In this document: positions 1 to 8,498 of the stretch, piece after piece
How positions within the stretch are numbered: the first letter of the stretch is position 1
How the letters are laid out: every line of letters starts with the position of its first letter
Assembly (NCBI GenBank): GCA_024998685.1
Contig: JACOEH010000004.1
Coordinates: 62,001-126,000, forward strand
From: Nitrospira sp.
GTDB taxonomy: Bacteria > Nitrospirota > Nitrospiria > Nitrospirales > Nitrospiraceae
DNA length: 64,000 nt
Reading direction: 5' to 3'
Position numbers and translations under genes: made by a program
The notes under the pieces: model-generated
The model's database searches: none
What the model was told of the DNA's origin: nothing
What the model saw: only the letters and a program-made list of their open reading frames with translations

Positions 1-171
1 CAAATACCACACCGGCTCCAGCCGGCCTTTGACGTGTTCGTCGAGCGCTTCCATTGCGAAGGATAAGCCGATGGCGAGCAACACCATGGCGGTCGGCACA
101 ATCCACTCGCGTGCCCGCAGGCGATCCATCATGCGGGCAAATCGTGCCGAACGGCGTTCGGAGTCGAACAT
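1..171 (-). CDS. N-terminal part of a membrane protein (DUF2254-like), cut by window edge
   Basis: Fifty-seven codons run in frame from an ATG at 171 to the left edge of the window, so only the N-terminus is present. The peptide has a basic stretch (RLRAREW) followed by a hydrophobic segment (IVPTAMVLLAIGLSFAM) and then LDEHVKGRLEP. This arrangement resembles the start of the DUF2254 family of predicted inner-membrane proteins, but the assignment rests on the first helix only. A purine-rich AAGAGAAGAAG directly precedes the ATG and an in-frame TTG lies 15 nt upstream as an alternative start. Confidence 0.5.
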   Translation of the reverse strand, partial: MFDSERRSARFARMMDRLRAREWIVPTAMVLLAIGLSFAMEALDEHVKGRLEPVWYL

Positions 172-506
172 CTTCTTCTCTTGCAATGCCGACACTCATA
201 TCTGATTACGAGCGCACGCGGGAAGTTCCTTCATGGGGCAGGGTGCATACCCTTATCAATGTCGGCATGGTGGTAGGCAATCGGCACCATTGCTTTGCCG
301 CTTACACTTACATCAGTCTGGTGTTCGAAGAGGCGGCCGGAAGAAACGGCCAAGATCGCAATCTGTTTGCTCTTAGCCGTCTCTCCGTGGCCATGGTTCT
401 CCGGCATCGATTGTTCCCTTGTCTGTTGTAACCGCTCACCAAAAAGAATCGAACCCCTTTCTTTGAAAGACAATCTGTCGGCGACACATCGCTTCCCGGC
501 TCGGTG

Positions 507-938
507 TCAGCGCATGTCTTTTAATGTTGTCGGCTCTTCTATTTCTTTTTTTACGTTCGGCGAACTCAACTCATCGGCCTTCGGCATTGCCTTCAACTTC
601 TTGATCGCATCCGCATCGCCGGCCGACGTCATTTGTGCCGCGATCGGATCGCCGACTTTGACACGAGAATCTATCTTCGTCTCGGGAGTGATGCGCATAT
701 GAGTTTCGTTCCCATTGGGCAATTTGACCCAATAGTTTTCTTCGATTCTCACGATCTCTCCGATCACGTCGCGGCATGGCGATGAAGTCGAACATTTATC
801 GGACTTTGGAAATTTAGGAGTCAACTGATGCGTCGTGGACGACGTAGAGTGCTCCTCCGCCGTTGACAGAGAGACACCCATACTACCGACAAGACCGACC
901 CCTGCAATAAGAATTGTCGTTCCGATAAGGATTTTCAT
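507..938 (-). CDS. small exported protein with one GxVxxV-type beta module
   Basis: The 143-residue product starts at 938 behind a strong AAAGGAGG ribosome site; the longer open frame upstream has no such site. Residues 1-27 (MKILIGTTILIAGVGLVGSMG...) form a signal peptide. The mature part carries DVIGEIVRIEENYWVKL, then MRITPETKID, then VKVGDPIAAQM, a pattern of short beta strands around a central Gly-Asp that recurs in the proteins at 33224-33631 and 37545-38408. The C-terminus is charged and rich in Lys/Glu/Asp. I do not recognise a named family; a small periplasmic OB- or SH3-like barrel is a guess from the strand pattern. Confidence 0.75.
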   Translation of the reverse strand: MKILIGTTILIAGVGLVGSMGVSLSTAEEHSTSSTTHQLTPKFPKSDKCSTSSPCRDVIGEIVRIEENYWVKLPNGNETHMRITPETKIDSRVKVGDPIAAQMTSAGDADAIKKLKAMPKADELSSPNVKKEIEEPTTLKDMR

Positions 939-1050
939 GCTGCCTCCTTTTGAAGAAAAAAATGGATATGGTGCCTTACCAAATGCAATCCATGTGCCCT
1001 TGGCCCGGACACCGGGTGCTTGCGACAAGCTGCAAAGCAGCAACTCACGT

Positions 1051-1062
1051 TCACTCGAGTGA
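1051..1062. promoter_or_regulatory. 12-bp perfect palindrome, possible operator
   Basis: TCACTCGAGTGA reads the same on both strands and lies in the divergent intergenic region between the genes at 938 and 1370. Its size fits a dimeric repressor site, but nothing else in the sequence identifies a protein. Confidence 0.3.
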
Positions 1063-1207
1063 CAGCCAGAATGTTTTCGTCGGCTCTGACGCAACCCACG
1101 GCCTCTATGGACATGTTCGTGGCGAGGAGATGCATGGAGTGTGAGAAACGTAGCCTTATATGCGCAAGGCCGATACCGGATTTCTCCTTTGGACGACTTC
1201 CTGTGGA

Positions 1208-1233
1208 CATCATGTCTGGACAGAGACATGATG
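1208..1233. promoter_or_regulatory. inverted repeat with perfect 10-bp arms
   Basis: CATCATGTCT (1208-1217) pairs with AGACATGATG (1224-1233) across a 6-nt loop. No T-run follows on either strand, so an intrinsic terminator is unlikely; an operator or a leader hairpin for the gene starting at 1370 fits better. Confidence 0.4.
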
Positions 1234-1369
1234 GGCGATGAATCGTTGAGCCTTGGCCCAAATCCATCGGCTTGGAAGGAGGACTCGAATGGTCTTTCAA
1301 TTGCATACATAATAATACTTCGGCCTTCTGCATACGGCAGTGAGGCAGATGTATTACCCGGAGGTATTC

Positions 1370-2326
1370 ATGGAAATGGCACGAACAATGGAGCAGTGGT
1401 CATTCGGAGGAGTTCGGGTGCGATGGGGTGCAGTCATAGCGGGATGGGCGGTCGGCCTCGCAACGCAATTGGTTCTGACGCTGCTGGGACTGGCAATCGG
1501 AGCCTGGTCGATCGACCTCCAAGAGGCCGAGCCGGCGAGCGGCGTCCCGATCGGGACGGGAATCTGGACCGGCATTTCCATGTTCATCTCGGCGTTTGTC
1601 GGCGGGTATATCACTGCGCGCATGTCCGGCAGCCCGCTACGAAGCGACGGTCTCTATCACGGCGTGATCGTCTGGGGCGTCAATTGGTTGGTCTTTGCTT
1701 GGTTGACCACGACTGCCATGGTCACCATGTTGGGCGGCGTCTTTTCCGCCTTCGGCGCGACGCTACAGAGTCTCGGACAAGGCGCCACGACAGTCGTGTC
1801 GGCAGCCGCTTCGCAACTGAGCGGCGGCAATTTCTCCATCTCCATGGATGATTTGCGTCGTCAGGTGGAATCGACTCTGGCTGCGACAGGAAAAAAAGAA
1901 CTCCAACCCGGTGAAATCCGAAAGGATGCGGAGCGCGTAGCACAGTCGTCGCAAGGCGGACAACCGCCGCAACAGACGGCAGAGTCGGCCCTTCAAGAAT
2001 TGCAGCAAAAGCTCATGGCATTGGACCGGGACGCAGCCGTCAACGTCATGACCACCAAGATGGGCATGACTGAACCACAAGCAAGGCAGTTGGTCCAATC
2101 GACCATCGGTTTCATCGAACCTCTCAAAGACACGGCTCAGCAAGTCAAACAACAATCTGTCGAAGCCGGCAATCGCGCATTGGATCGGATGGGAACCATT
2201 GCGATGTGGTTGGCGGCGCTGGGCATCGTCACGTTAGGTGTATCGATCGCCGGCGGCATGACCGGCACACCGGGGACCCCCAGCGTAGAAGTGCAGGCGG
2301 AGGAATATCGCGAGCGAGCGGCATAA
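1370..2326 (+). CDS. four-helix membrane protein, PhnA-like/YrzE-like, with long soluble middle domain
   Basis: The start at 1370 is chosen over upstream codons because GGAGGT lies 4 nt before this ATG. The 318-residue product has three hydrophobic segments in the first 130 residues (AVIAGWAVGLATQLVLTLLG, then a second around SMFISAFVGGYITA, and a third around GVIVWGVNWLVFAWL), a long polar region of about 150 residues with amphipathic helices (LQELQQKLMALDRDAAVNV and neighbours), and a last hydrophobic helix near the C-terminus (MWLAALGIVTLGVSIAGG). The glycine-rich first two helices resemble the TIGR04086/YrzE and PhnA-like membrane proteins; no enzymatic motif is visible. It is followed by the ytxH-type gene, suggesting a shared envelope-stress role (inference). 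Confidence 0.75.
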   Translation: MEMARTMEQWSFGGVRVRWGAVIAGWAVGLATQLVLTLLGLAIGAWSIDLQEAEPASGVPIGTGIWTGISMFISAFVGGYITARMSGSPLRSDGLYHGVIVWGVNWLVFAWLTTTAMVTMLGGVFSAFGATLQSLGQGATTVVSAAASQLSGGNFSISMDDLRRQVESTLAATGKKELQPGEIRKDAERVAQSSQGGQPPQQTAESALQELQQKLMALDRDAAVNVMTTKMGMTEPQARQLVQSTIGFIEPLKDTAQQVKQQSVEAGNRALDRMGTIAMWLAALGIVTLGVSIAGGMTGTPGTPSVEVQAEEYRERAA

Positions 2327-2453
2327 GACGACAGATAAGCTAACAGAAAGCTGTCTGAAATAGTCCGCCGATGGGAGGGACACGAACGCTCACTATCGGC
2401 ACTGACGGTGCACATATTCAATTTATTTTAAACGCCAAAAGGAGAACGATATT

Positions 2454-2846
2454 ATGGGCAACGGAAACTATTACGAGAGACAAACCGACACGACGGGATG
2501 GTCGACTTTTCTGGCCGGAGCCCTGATCGGGGCCGGCGTCGCGCTGCTGTTTGCTCCTCAGCGAGGATCGGAGCTGCGCGGTCTGTTGCAAAACTATGCC
2601 AATCGCGCGAAGGATGATCTGATGGATAAGGGACAAGAGGCATGGGATACCGCGGTGGAACGAGGCGAGGAATATTATAACAGGGGAGAAGAGGCGATCC
2701 GCGATGCGGGACGTTCGGCCAAGGAATTCGCCCGAGAGGGACAGGAGGCTATGAAGGATGCCGGACGGTCGGCTAAGGAATTCGCCAAACAGGGAAAGAA
2801 CGCGGTGGAAGAAGCGGCCAATGAGGCGACAGGCAGCCGTCGATAG
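2454..2846 (+). CDS. YtxH domain-containing protein
   Basis: The 130-residue product begins 8 nt after AAGGAGA. Residues 16-35 form one transmembrane helix (STFLAGALIGAGVALLFAPQ) ending in the APQRGSELR signature of YtxH proteins. The rest is a highly charged alpha-helical tail in which an 18-residue unit with the core DAGRSAKEFA is repeated twice (around residues 83-110). YtxH proteins are membrane-anchored helical proteins often induced by general stress; function is poorly defined. The neighbouring DUF883-like gene at 32378-32686 has the same design in reverse order. Confidence 0.85.
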   Translation: MGNGNYYERQTDTTGWSTFLAGALIGAGVALLFAPQRGSELRGLLQNYANRAKDDLMDKGQEAWDTAVERGEEYYNRGEEAIRDAGRSAKEFAREGQEAMKDAGRSAKEFAKQGKNAVEEAANEATGSRR

Positions 2847-2960
2847 CATACAACTGGCCTGTTGGGTGCGGGAGAAGATGAAAGGCGCGGTGCGCTGTTC
2901 ATGGGATCGAGCAAGGCAAAACTCTCAGCAAAAAGTCGCTTGATCTTTGAATCGTGAATC

Positions 2961-3641
2961 ATGGAACGTAGGTTCTCCCATCTGTCGGCGACCTCACGTC
3001 CCTGCTTTTACTTCATCGCGGCGTTACTAACGGTCGCGCTCGGCGGAGAGGCTTTCGCCTTTGAAGGCGAAAGCCCTCCGCATGAGCAGATGATATCGAT
3101 ATGGGGAGTGACAGTATCGAGCCACGGACCGATCGGAACGGTCACCAACATAGCGCTCACGTTTCAGGAACGAACCGATCAAACCGGCTTGATGATCGGC
3201 TTTACGAGGGGACCCGGAAGATTGTCGCGGATGGCTCAGACCTCCGTTCAGCAAGCCATCTATCGGGTCGCACATACGGCCACGCTATCCACTGATTCAT
3301 GGACTGTGACCATATCCGTTCCCAATCCCATCACTATCTATGGGGACAGCTTATCCGCCATGGTGGCGCTCACGGTGATCGCCCTCGCCAAGCAAGACTC
3401 TATCCTGGAGGATTGCATCGTCACGGGTGGGATTGCGCCGGACGGACACATCAGCAAAGCCGGCGGACTCTCGCTGAAGCTTGCGGCCGCCAGTAAGTCG
3501 CATATCCGTCGGGTGCTCGTGCCGGATGAATTTGATCCGTCTGAACCGGATTGGCAGACACCGTTTCTGATGCATGTGAGTCCCGTAGATTCCGTACAGC
3601 AGGCCTATCAAACGCTCACCGGAACCCAATTACTAAGATAA
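2961..3641 (+). CDS. secreted stand-alone Lon-type (S16) Ser-Lys protease domain protein
   Basis: The 226-residue protein has a signal peptide (hydrophobic core about residues 15-30, probable cleavage after AFA at 33) and then a single domain matching the proteolytic domain of Lon: GDSLSAMVALTVIALAK with the putative nucleophile Ser132, GGIAPDGHISKAGGL, and SLKLAAA with the putative general base Lys173. The Ser-Lys distance of 41 residues is close to the 43 of E. coli Lon (S679/K722). There is no AAA+ ATPase module and no LAN domain, so it cannot unfold substrates by ATP hydrolysis. Location is expected to be the periplasm or outside. It stands alone; the ribosome site at 2961 is weak. Confidence 0.8.
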   Translation: MERRFSHLSATSRPCFYFIAALLTVALGGEAFAFEGESPPHEQMISIWGVTVSSHGPIGTVTNIALTFQERTDQTGLMIGFTRGPGRLSRMAQTSVQQAIYRVAHTATLSTDSWTVTISVPNPITIYGDSLSAMVALTVIALAKQDSILEDCIVTGGIAPDGHISKAGGLSLKLAAASKSHIRRVLVPDEFDPSEPDWQTPFLMHVSPVDSVQQAYQTLTGTQLLR

Positions 3642-4048
3642 CCGGACCTCCTATGCCGGATAAAAGAGATCGGCCCCGTTAACTACCGGGCAGACCGCTT
3701 ACATCCTGGGTAGCATCTTTAGGTTGCGGCATCTCTCGGACCACTGAGTTGAAGTCACGACGGGTCCGCCGTATCAGCAATGGAAAGTCTCGGCAACCCT
3801 TTTGTACGACCGGTAAAGTTTTCGACGGCGGGCGATTCGGGGGGCGGGGGCACTGAAGTCTCGCGGCCGGCGATTCTTAGCGCTCTTTCTTTATGGACCT
3901 GTGCGCTTGGTCCATGAAAAGGCTCCGTCCTTTTTCAAGGACGGAGCCTTTGAACATGCAATTTTTACATTATGCTTGGATAATGTTTTCGCTACGCATG
4001 CGGATCAAAGCAATGTATAGAAACTCACGTCACCAGTCCGGCGATGGG
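3642..4048. other. 400-bp intergenic region with hairpin repeat element
   Basis: No gene is supported here. The right part holds the hairpin element described at 3917-3999, preceded by a small stem TGGACC/GGTCCA (3894-3899 with 3909-3914). The left part (about 3680-3880) has no feature I can name. Confidence 0.5.
3917..3999 (-). repeat. hairpin-bearing dispersed repeat, copy 1 (terminator for the crystallin-like gene)
   Basis: A 15-bp stem (3918-3932 with 3937-3951) closes a TTTC loop. Read on the minus strand the stem is followed by TTTTC, so it would terminate the gene at 4049-4432. The stem and about 45 bp to its right recur at 39671-39752 with about 86 % identity by eye (11 mismatches and one gap over 83 bp), far more than a terminator needs, so this is a dispersed repeat. 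Confidence 0.75.
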
Positions 4049-4432
4049 TCATCCACCGCAAGTGACCTTTAACGACTCGATTTCATCGCTCATGTTCAAT
4101 TTACTCAAGTCGTTGGCTCGTTTATTCGGTGTCAATTCCAGCTCGGTTCCTTTGAAATCTTTATCCGAATAGACCTTGATGTGCGCATTGGGACCGACGA
4201 CGATGCTTTCAATCTCGTTGTTCCAGTTTCGGCCGCTGTAATCTTTCAGCGTCGCTATCTGCGTAGGGCCCTGGATTTTGACATGCGGGTCATTGACATC
4301 AAAGTCGGTATCCTCATAGATCTCAGCCCAACAAGCCTTGTCCACCGTCTTCAACTCTACGTCTGGGGCGGCATAGGCAGACATGACGCCCACACCCATT
4401 AATCCACCTAAAATTAGCGCTAGTCTCATCAT
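4049..4432 (-). CDS. exported beta/gamma-crystallin-like protein
   Basis: The 127-residue protein starts at 4432; AGGAGGT lies 4 nt before the first of two adjacent ATG codons. Residues 1-22 are a signal peptide ending AYA-AP. The mature part contains a beta/gamma-crystallin-type Greek-key motif: IESIVVGPNAHIKVYSD, then DFKGTELELTPN, and NMSDEIESLKVTCGG. The aromatic strand (VKVYSDKDFKG) followed by an N-x-x-S-D/E-I-x-S corner is the pattern of calcium-binding microbial crystallins. Two cysteines (WAEI-flanking Cys and the C-terminal one) could form a disulfide. It is probably periplasmic or surface-exposed; role unknown. Confidence 0.75.
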   Translation of the reverse strand: MMRLALILGGLMGVGVMSAYAAPDVELKTVDKACWAEIYEDTDFDVNDPHVKIQGPTQIATLKDYSGRNWNNEIESIVVGPNAHIKVYSDKDFKGTELELTPNKRANDLSKLNMSDEIESLKVTCGG

Positions 4433-4867
4433 TGTGACCTCCTATCAAGTGTTGACGCGCGCCTATCGCACGCCTTGCCTGGATAAAACTGCAAAGGCTA
4501 TACCTTGGACCATTGAGCGGAAACAACGTCGCAACGCGAAGATAGAAGCGCTTTCAAGCGCTACTGCGGAATCACAGTTTTCAGAAATGCTTCATGTAAG
4601 GGCATAGTGTCTGCGCAACGGAAGAGATGTCCGTATTTTCACTCGGTGCACAGCGGGAAGTTGTGATGTGAAGAGCCGCGGGTACAGAAAGAACTCTGCC
4701 TTCACAAGGTCGCTTTATGGGGATCAGACTGGCCAGTTTGTTCTCACGGGACACTAACCGAGTTTTTCCGCAGTCTGCTAGGGAAATCGGCAGGTGCTAG
4801 GACGAATAGGCAATGCTACGGTCGTGGTAGTCGGGATGTCGCGGTAGTTGGGATTGGGAGGATCCTG
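4433..4867. other. 435-bp divergent intergenic region, no gene seen
   Basis: Lies between the minus-strand crystallin-like gene and the plus-strand oxidoreductase. Only open frames without ribosome sites or recognisable peptides occur; it presumably carries both promoters. Confidence 0.5.
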
Positions 4868-6025
4868 ATGGGCGGCACTGTCTCCACCAAAAAATCTATT
4901 GTGCCCCGTACCAAGTCTCGTCCACAGGTGACGCCGGTTCGTTATGCCGTGGTAGGGCTTGGTCACATTGCGCAGGTCGCGGTCATGCCGGCATTCGCCC
5001 ATGCAACACGAAATTCCAAATTGACGGCGCTGGTATCCGATGATCCCCAAAAACTGAAGCAGTTGTCCCGCCGGTATGAGGTGCCCTACTGCTATTCGTA
5101 TCGACAGTATGATCAATGCCTGCGTGAAGGCCATATCGACGCCGTGTATATCGCGTTGCCGAACAGCCTGCATTGCGACTATGCAGTCCGCGCGGCCGAT
5201 GCCGGCATCCATGTTCTGTGTGAAAAACCGATGGCGGTGACCGAGCAAGAATGCCGACGCATGATCCAAGCCGCCGACCGTGCCGATACCAAATTGATGG
5301 TCGCCTACCGTCTGCATTTCGAGGAAGCGAACATGGATACGGTCGAGCTGGCTCGCTCCGGCAAGCTCGGCCATCTCCGATTGTTCAATTCGGTCTTTAC
5401 GATGCAGGTGCGCGAAGGAAATATCCGGGTGGAGGCCGAATTAGGCGGCGGCTCGCTGTACGACATCGGCGTCTATTGCATTAATGCCGCCCGTTACGTC
5501 TTCCAAGCCAATCCGACGAAAGTCAGCGCTTGTACGGTCAGAGGGACCGACCGGCGTTTTCGAGAGGTCGATGAGATGGCGACGGCCTGGCTCGAATTCC
5601 CGGGTAACCGCCTCGCGACCTTCGTCTGTAGTTTTGGAGCAGCCGATGTCTCAGCTTACGAAGTGGTCGGCACCAAAGGGCATGTTCGGATGGACCCGGC
5701 TTATGAGTATGTCGGCGACCTCCGACAGAATAGGATGCTCAATGGGAAAAGCCGTTCTCACCGATACGAAGGGCGTGATCAGTTTGCGCCGGAGCTGCTG
5801 TATTTCTCGGATTGCGTGCTCAACGACCACGGTCCCGAACCGTCCGGGCTTGAAGGCCTCATCGATGTGACCATCATCGAAGCGCTGTATCGGTCGGCGA
5901 AAACCAGCCGGCCCGTTTCACTTTCACTTCCTGACAAGAAACAGTGGTCTTCACATGATCAAGTCATTAAACGGCCACCGGTTCAGAAGCCAACGCTCGT
6001 TCACGTGAAATCACCCTCACTATGA
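4868..6025 (+). CDS. Gfo/Idh/MocA family NAD(P)-dependent oxidoreductase
   Basis: The 385-residue protein has an N-terminal Rossmann fold with the dinucleotide motif VVGLGHIAQVAVMPAF (about residues 29-44), the family's HVLCEKPMAV motif with its conserved active-site Lys, and a C-terminal alpha/beta domain starting near GGGSLYDIGVYCINAARY, the typical substrate-domain signature. Such enzymes oxidise or reduce sugars and inositols with NAD(P). A GGGAGGAT box precedes the ATG by 3-9 nt. The last 40 residues are polar and go beyond the usual family length. No signal peptide is seen, so it should be cytoplasmic. Substrate cannot be told from sequence; the sugar-enzyme neighbourhood suggests a sugar. 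Confidence 0.85.
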   Translation: MGGTVSTKKSIVPRTKSRPQVTPVRYAVVGLGHIAQVAVMPAFAHATRNSKLTALVSDDPQKLKQLSRRYEVPYCYSYRQYDQCLREGHIDAVYIALPNSLHCDYAVRAADAGIHVLCEKPMAVTEQECRRMIQAADRADTKLMVAYRLHFEEANMDTVELARSGKLGHLRLFNSVFTMQVREGNIRVEAELGGGSLYDIGVYCINAARYVFQANPTKVSACTVRGTDRRFREVDEMATAWLEFPGNRLATFVCSFGAADVSAYEVVGTKGHVRMDPAYEYVGDLRQNRMLNGKSRSHRYEGRDQFAPELLYFSDCVLNDHGPEPSGLEGLIDVTIIEALYRSAKTSRPVSLSLPDKKQWSSHDQVIKRPPVQKPTLVHVKSPSL

Positions 6026-6035
6026 TGGAGCTGTG

Positions 6036-6428
6036 ATGAAACGGATAACATCATGTGTCCTCATTGTCGGATTGTCTGCGTTGTTGACGTCCTCGGATTG
6101 CGGGGCAGGACCGGCAGATTCTGAGGTCAATCAAACTGTTAAGCCGGACAGCATGCCCGAGACGATTCGTCCAGGAACGGCCGGTGAAGTATCAGGGCGC
6201 TTCGGGCTTGAAAATACGCCGGCTGGCGGCACGTTGCCGGGTGGGATGCTGCCGGGCGGCACGTTGCCGGGTGGAACTCTTCCGGGAGGGACAATTCCGG
6301 GCGGAACATTTCCCAATAAGACCTTACCAGGCGGAACGGTGCCTGGAGGCATGTTGCCGGGTGGGACCCTTCCGGGAGGCACCGTTCCAGGCGGCACAGT
6401 GGAGAGTAAAAAATTGCCCGGTGAATGA
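6036..6428 (+). CDS. secreted pentapeptide-repeat protein, (L/I/V)PGGT repeats
   Basis: The ATG at 6036 sits 5 nt after GGAG, 10 bp downstream of the oxidoreductase stop; an adjacent in-frame GTG at 6033 is possible. The 130-residue product has a signal peptide (residues 1-25) and, from about residue 64 to the end, roughly a dozen tandem copies of a five-residue unit, LPGGT with variants IPGGT, VPGGM and FPNKT. The DNA coding for the repeats is itself a 15-bp degenerate tandem array. I know of no function; a disordered or beta-spiral surface or periplasmic protein is likely. No sorting signal is visible. Confidence 0.7.
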   Translation: MKRITSCVLIVGLSALLTSSDCGAGPADSEVNQTVKPDSMPETIRPGTAGEVSGRFGLENTPAGGTLPGGMLPGGTLPGGTLPGGTIPGGTFPNKTLPGGTVPGGMLPGGTLPGGTVPGGTVESKKLPGE

Positions 6429-6538
6429 TCTATAAATGATCTATATCGGTACGTCTTTACGGGTTTGATGGCTGAATGGAACCGTAGGCAAGAGATGCAG
6501 GAGCGGCGGCAGACGCCGAGCCGGCTCCCCCAACCATA

Positions 6539-8398
6539 ATGCCTGAGGCCTCGCAAGAAAAACGACCGGAGTGCGGAGCGCTGTTTCAAGAGGACGGCCG
6601 CGTCCGATGGCGGGTATGGGCTCCGAAAGCGAAGCGCGTGGAATTGGTGTTGATTGAGGGTGAGAGCCGGGCCGTCCGCCCGATGGAACAGGAAGAGCAG
6701 GGCTACTTCAGCCTTACGAGCGATCGGGTTCTCACCGGGCAACGCTATGCCTATCGTTTAGATGGAGGCCCTGAGCGTCCGGATCCGGCATCGCGCTGGC
6801 AACCGGACGGCGTGAATCGACCTTCAGCAGTTCTGCGTTGGGATGAGATGTTCTGGTCGGATGCGGCTTGGAGCGGCATCCCGCGTGAAGATCTTGTCTT
6901 TTATGAGCTGCACGTCGGCACGTTTACGCCAGACGGCTCGTTCGATGCCGTCATTCCACGGCTGTCGGCGCTGCGCGAGCTGGGCGTGACGGCGATCGAA
7001 ATGATGCCGGTGGCCCAATTTTCCGGCACCCGCAACTGGGGATACGACGGCGTACATCCTTATGCGCCGCAACACAGTTACGGCGGGCCGCACGGCTTGC
7101 AGCGTTTGGTCAATGCCTGTCACCGCAACGGCCTCGCTGTCTTTCTCGACGTCGTCTACAATCATATCGGTCCGGAAGGCGCGTATCTCGCCGAATTCGG
7201 ACCTTACTTCACCGAGCGCTATCGGACACCCTGGGGAGCGGCGGTCAACTATGACGACGCCGGATCAGACCATGTGCGGCAGTTCGTATTGGACAATGTG
7301 CGCATGTGGATCCGCGACTACCATTTCGACGGGCTACGGTTGGATGCCATCCATGCGATCTATGATTTCGGGGCCCGCCATATTCTCCGCGATATCAAGG
7401 AGGCAGCGCGGGCCGCTTCGGAAGGACGGAACTATGGCGCGTACATCGTGGCGGAGAGCGATCTCAACGATGTGCGGGTCGTATTGCCCCCGGAACAAGG
7501 CGGCTACGGATTGGACGCGCAGTGGAGCGACGATTTTCATCACGCGGTGCATGCCTGCTTGACCGGTGAACGGCAAGGGTATTACATCGACTATGGGCAA
7601 CCTGAGCAACTCACCAAAGCGCTGACCGACACATTCGTGTTCGACGGCTGCTACAGCCGTTCGCGCGATCGACGCCATGGGAGTTCCGACGCAGGGCTTC
7701 CCGGAGATCGGTTCGTCATCTGCACCCAAAACCATGATCAGATCGGCAATCGCGCCGCGGGTGATCGACTGAGCACGATGCTTTCTCCACCGGCGCTGCG
7801 CCTGGCGGCGAGCCTCATGCTGCTCGCGCCGTATCTGCCGCTCTTGTTTATGGGGGAAGAATACGGCGAGCCGCACCCGTTCCAGTTTTTTTGTTCCTTC
7901 AGCGATCCGACCTTGATCGAAAACATCCGCGCCGGACGGCGACGGGAATTCGAAGCTTTCCACAAGGACGGCACGGAGGCGCCGGACCCCCAAGCCGAGT
8001 CGACGTTCGCTGCTTCCCGACTGAGCTGGTCCTGGGAAGCGGACCCACATCGCGCGGGACTGCGGCGGCTGTATCAAGATCTGCTGCGGGCGCGTCGCGA
8101 ATGGCCGGCCCTGCGTGATGCTATCAATCGTACCGCTCGCCTGCTACCGACCGCCGGTCCCGTGTTGGAGCTGATCCGCGGAAAGTCCGGGACCGATCCG
8201 CAAGACCGCATTCGTGCGCTCTTCAACTTGTCTGCGCAGGAGCAGCGGATGCCGGACGGGGACGCCGGCCGTTTTTATTGGAGCTCCGAGGCGGAACACT
8301 ATCACGGCGCGCGACGCGCGCATCACTCCGATCGCAAGCTGTTGCCGTATGAATGTCTGGTCTTTAGCGAGCGTGAAGCGCCCATCATTCGTCAATAG
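6539..8398 (+). CDS. treZ: malto-oligosyltrehalose trehalohydrolase
   Basis: TreZ (EC 3.2.1.141) releases trehalose from maltooligosyl-trehalose in the cytoplasm. The 619-residue protein has the N-terminal beta-sandwich (VRWRVWAPKAKRVELVL), the GH13 barrel with MMPVAQFSGTRNWGYDGV, DVVYNHIGPEG, GLRLDAIHAI with the nucleophile Asp269, YIVAESDLND with the acid/base Glu306, and QNHDQIGNRA with Asp400. The trehalohydrolase insertion GAAVNYDDAGSD is present, which separates it from glycogen branching enzyme. It runs into malQ 100 bp downstream. The partner TreY, which makes its substrate, is not in this window. The start codon has no strong ribosome site but fits the family's N-terminus. Confidence 0.93.
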   Translation: MPEASQEKRPECGALFQEDGRVRWRVWAPKAKRVELVLIEGESRAVRPMEQEEQGYFSLTSDRVLTGQRYAYRLDGGPERPDPASRWQPDGVNRPSAVLRWDEMFWSDAAWSGIPREDLVFYELHVGTFTPDGSFDAVIPRLSALRELGVTAIEMMPVAQFSGTRNWGYDGVHPYAPQHSYGGPHGLQRLVNACHRNGLAVFLDVVYNHIGPEGAYLAEFGPYFTERYRTPWGAAVNYDDAGSDHVRQFVLDNVRMWIRDYHFDGLRLDAIHAIYDFGARHILRDIKEAARAASEGRNYGAYIVAESDLNDVRVVLPPEQGGYGLDAQWSDDFHHAVHACLTGERQGYYIDYGQPEQLTKALTDTFVFDGCYSRSRDRRHGSSDAGLPGDRFVICTQNHDQIGNRAAGDRLSTMLSPPALRLAASLMLLAPYLPLLFMGEEYGEPHPFQFFCSFSDPTLIENIRAGRRREFEAFHKDGTEAPDPQAESTFAASRLSWSWEADPHRAGLRRLYQDLLRARREWPALRDAINRTARLLPTAGPVLELIRGKSGTDPQDRIRALFNLSAQEQRMPDGDAGRFYWSSEAEHYHGARRAHHSDRKLLPYECLVFSEREAPIIRQ

Positions 8399-8448
8399 TC
8401 ATTAGTCATTGGTGAGATTCTAATGACCAGTGACCAATGACCATTGAC
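8391..8448. repeat. imperfect 23-bp inverted repeat built of AGTCATT-like heptads
   Basis: The left arm (8391-8413) and right arm (8426-8448) are near-complementary across a 12-nt loop, with three mismatches. Each arm is itself composed of degenerate AGTCATT/TGACCAAT units. It overlaps the treZ stop codon (8396-8398) and precedes malQ. No T-run follows, so it is not a classic terminator; it may attenuate or stabilise the treZ-malQ message, or be a dispersed element. Confidence 0.6.
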
Positions 8449-8498
8449 GTGAACTTGCGAGATACGAACGACGTTTCACGAGATACGAGGACAGTCCG

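Larger units (their letters stand above)
939..1369. other. 430-bp divergent intergenic region
   Basis: This stretch separates two divergently transcribed genes. I see no convincing gene in it. It holds a perfect 12-bp palindrome TCACTCGAGTGA at 1051-1062 and a perfect 10-bp-arm inverted repeat at 1208-1233, listed separately, so it is the likely control region for both neighbours. Confidence 0.6.

Noticed and set aside
3680-3890. Possible riboswitch upstream of the hairpin element
   Set aside because: Some short GC-rich stems can be drawn, but no known riboswitch core was recognised and no gene follows in the right orientation.
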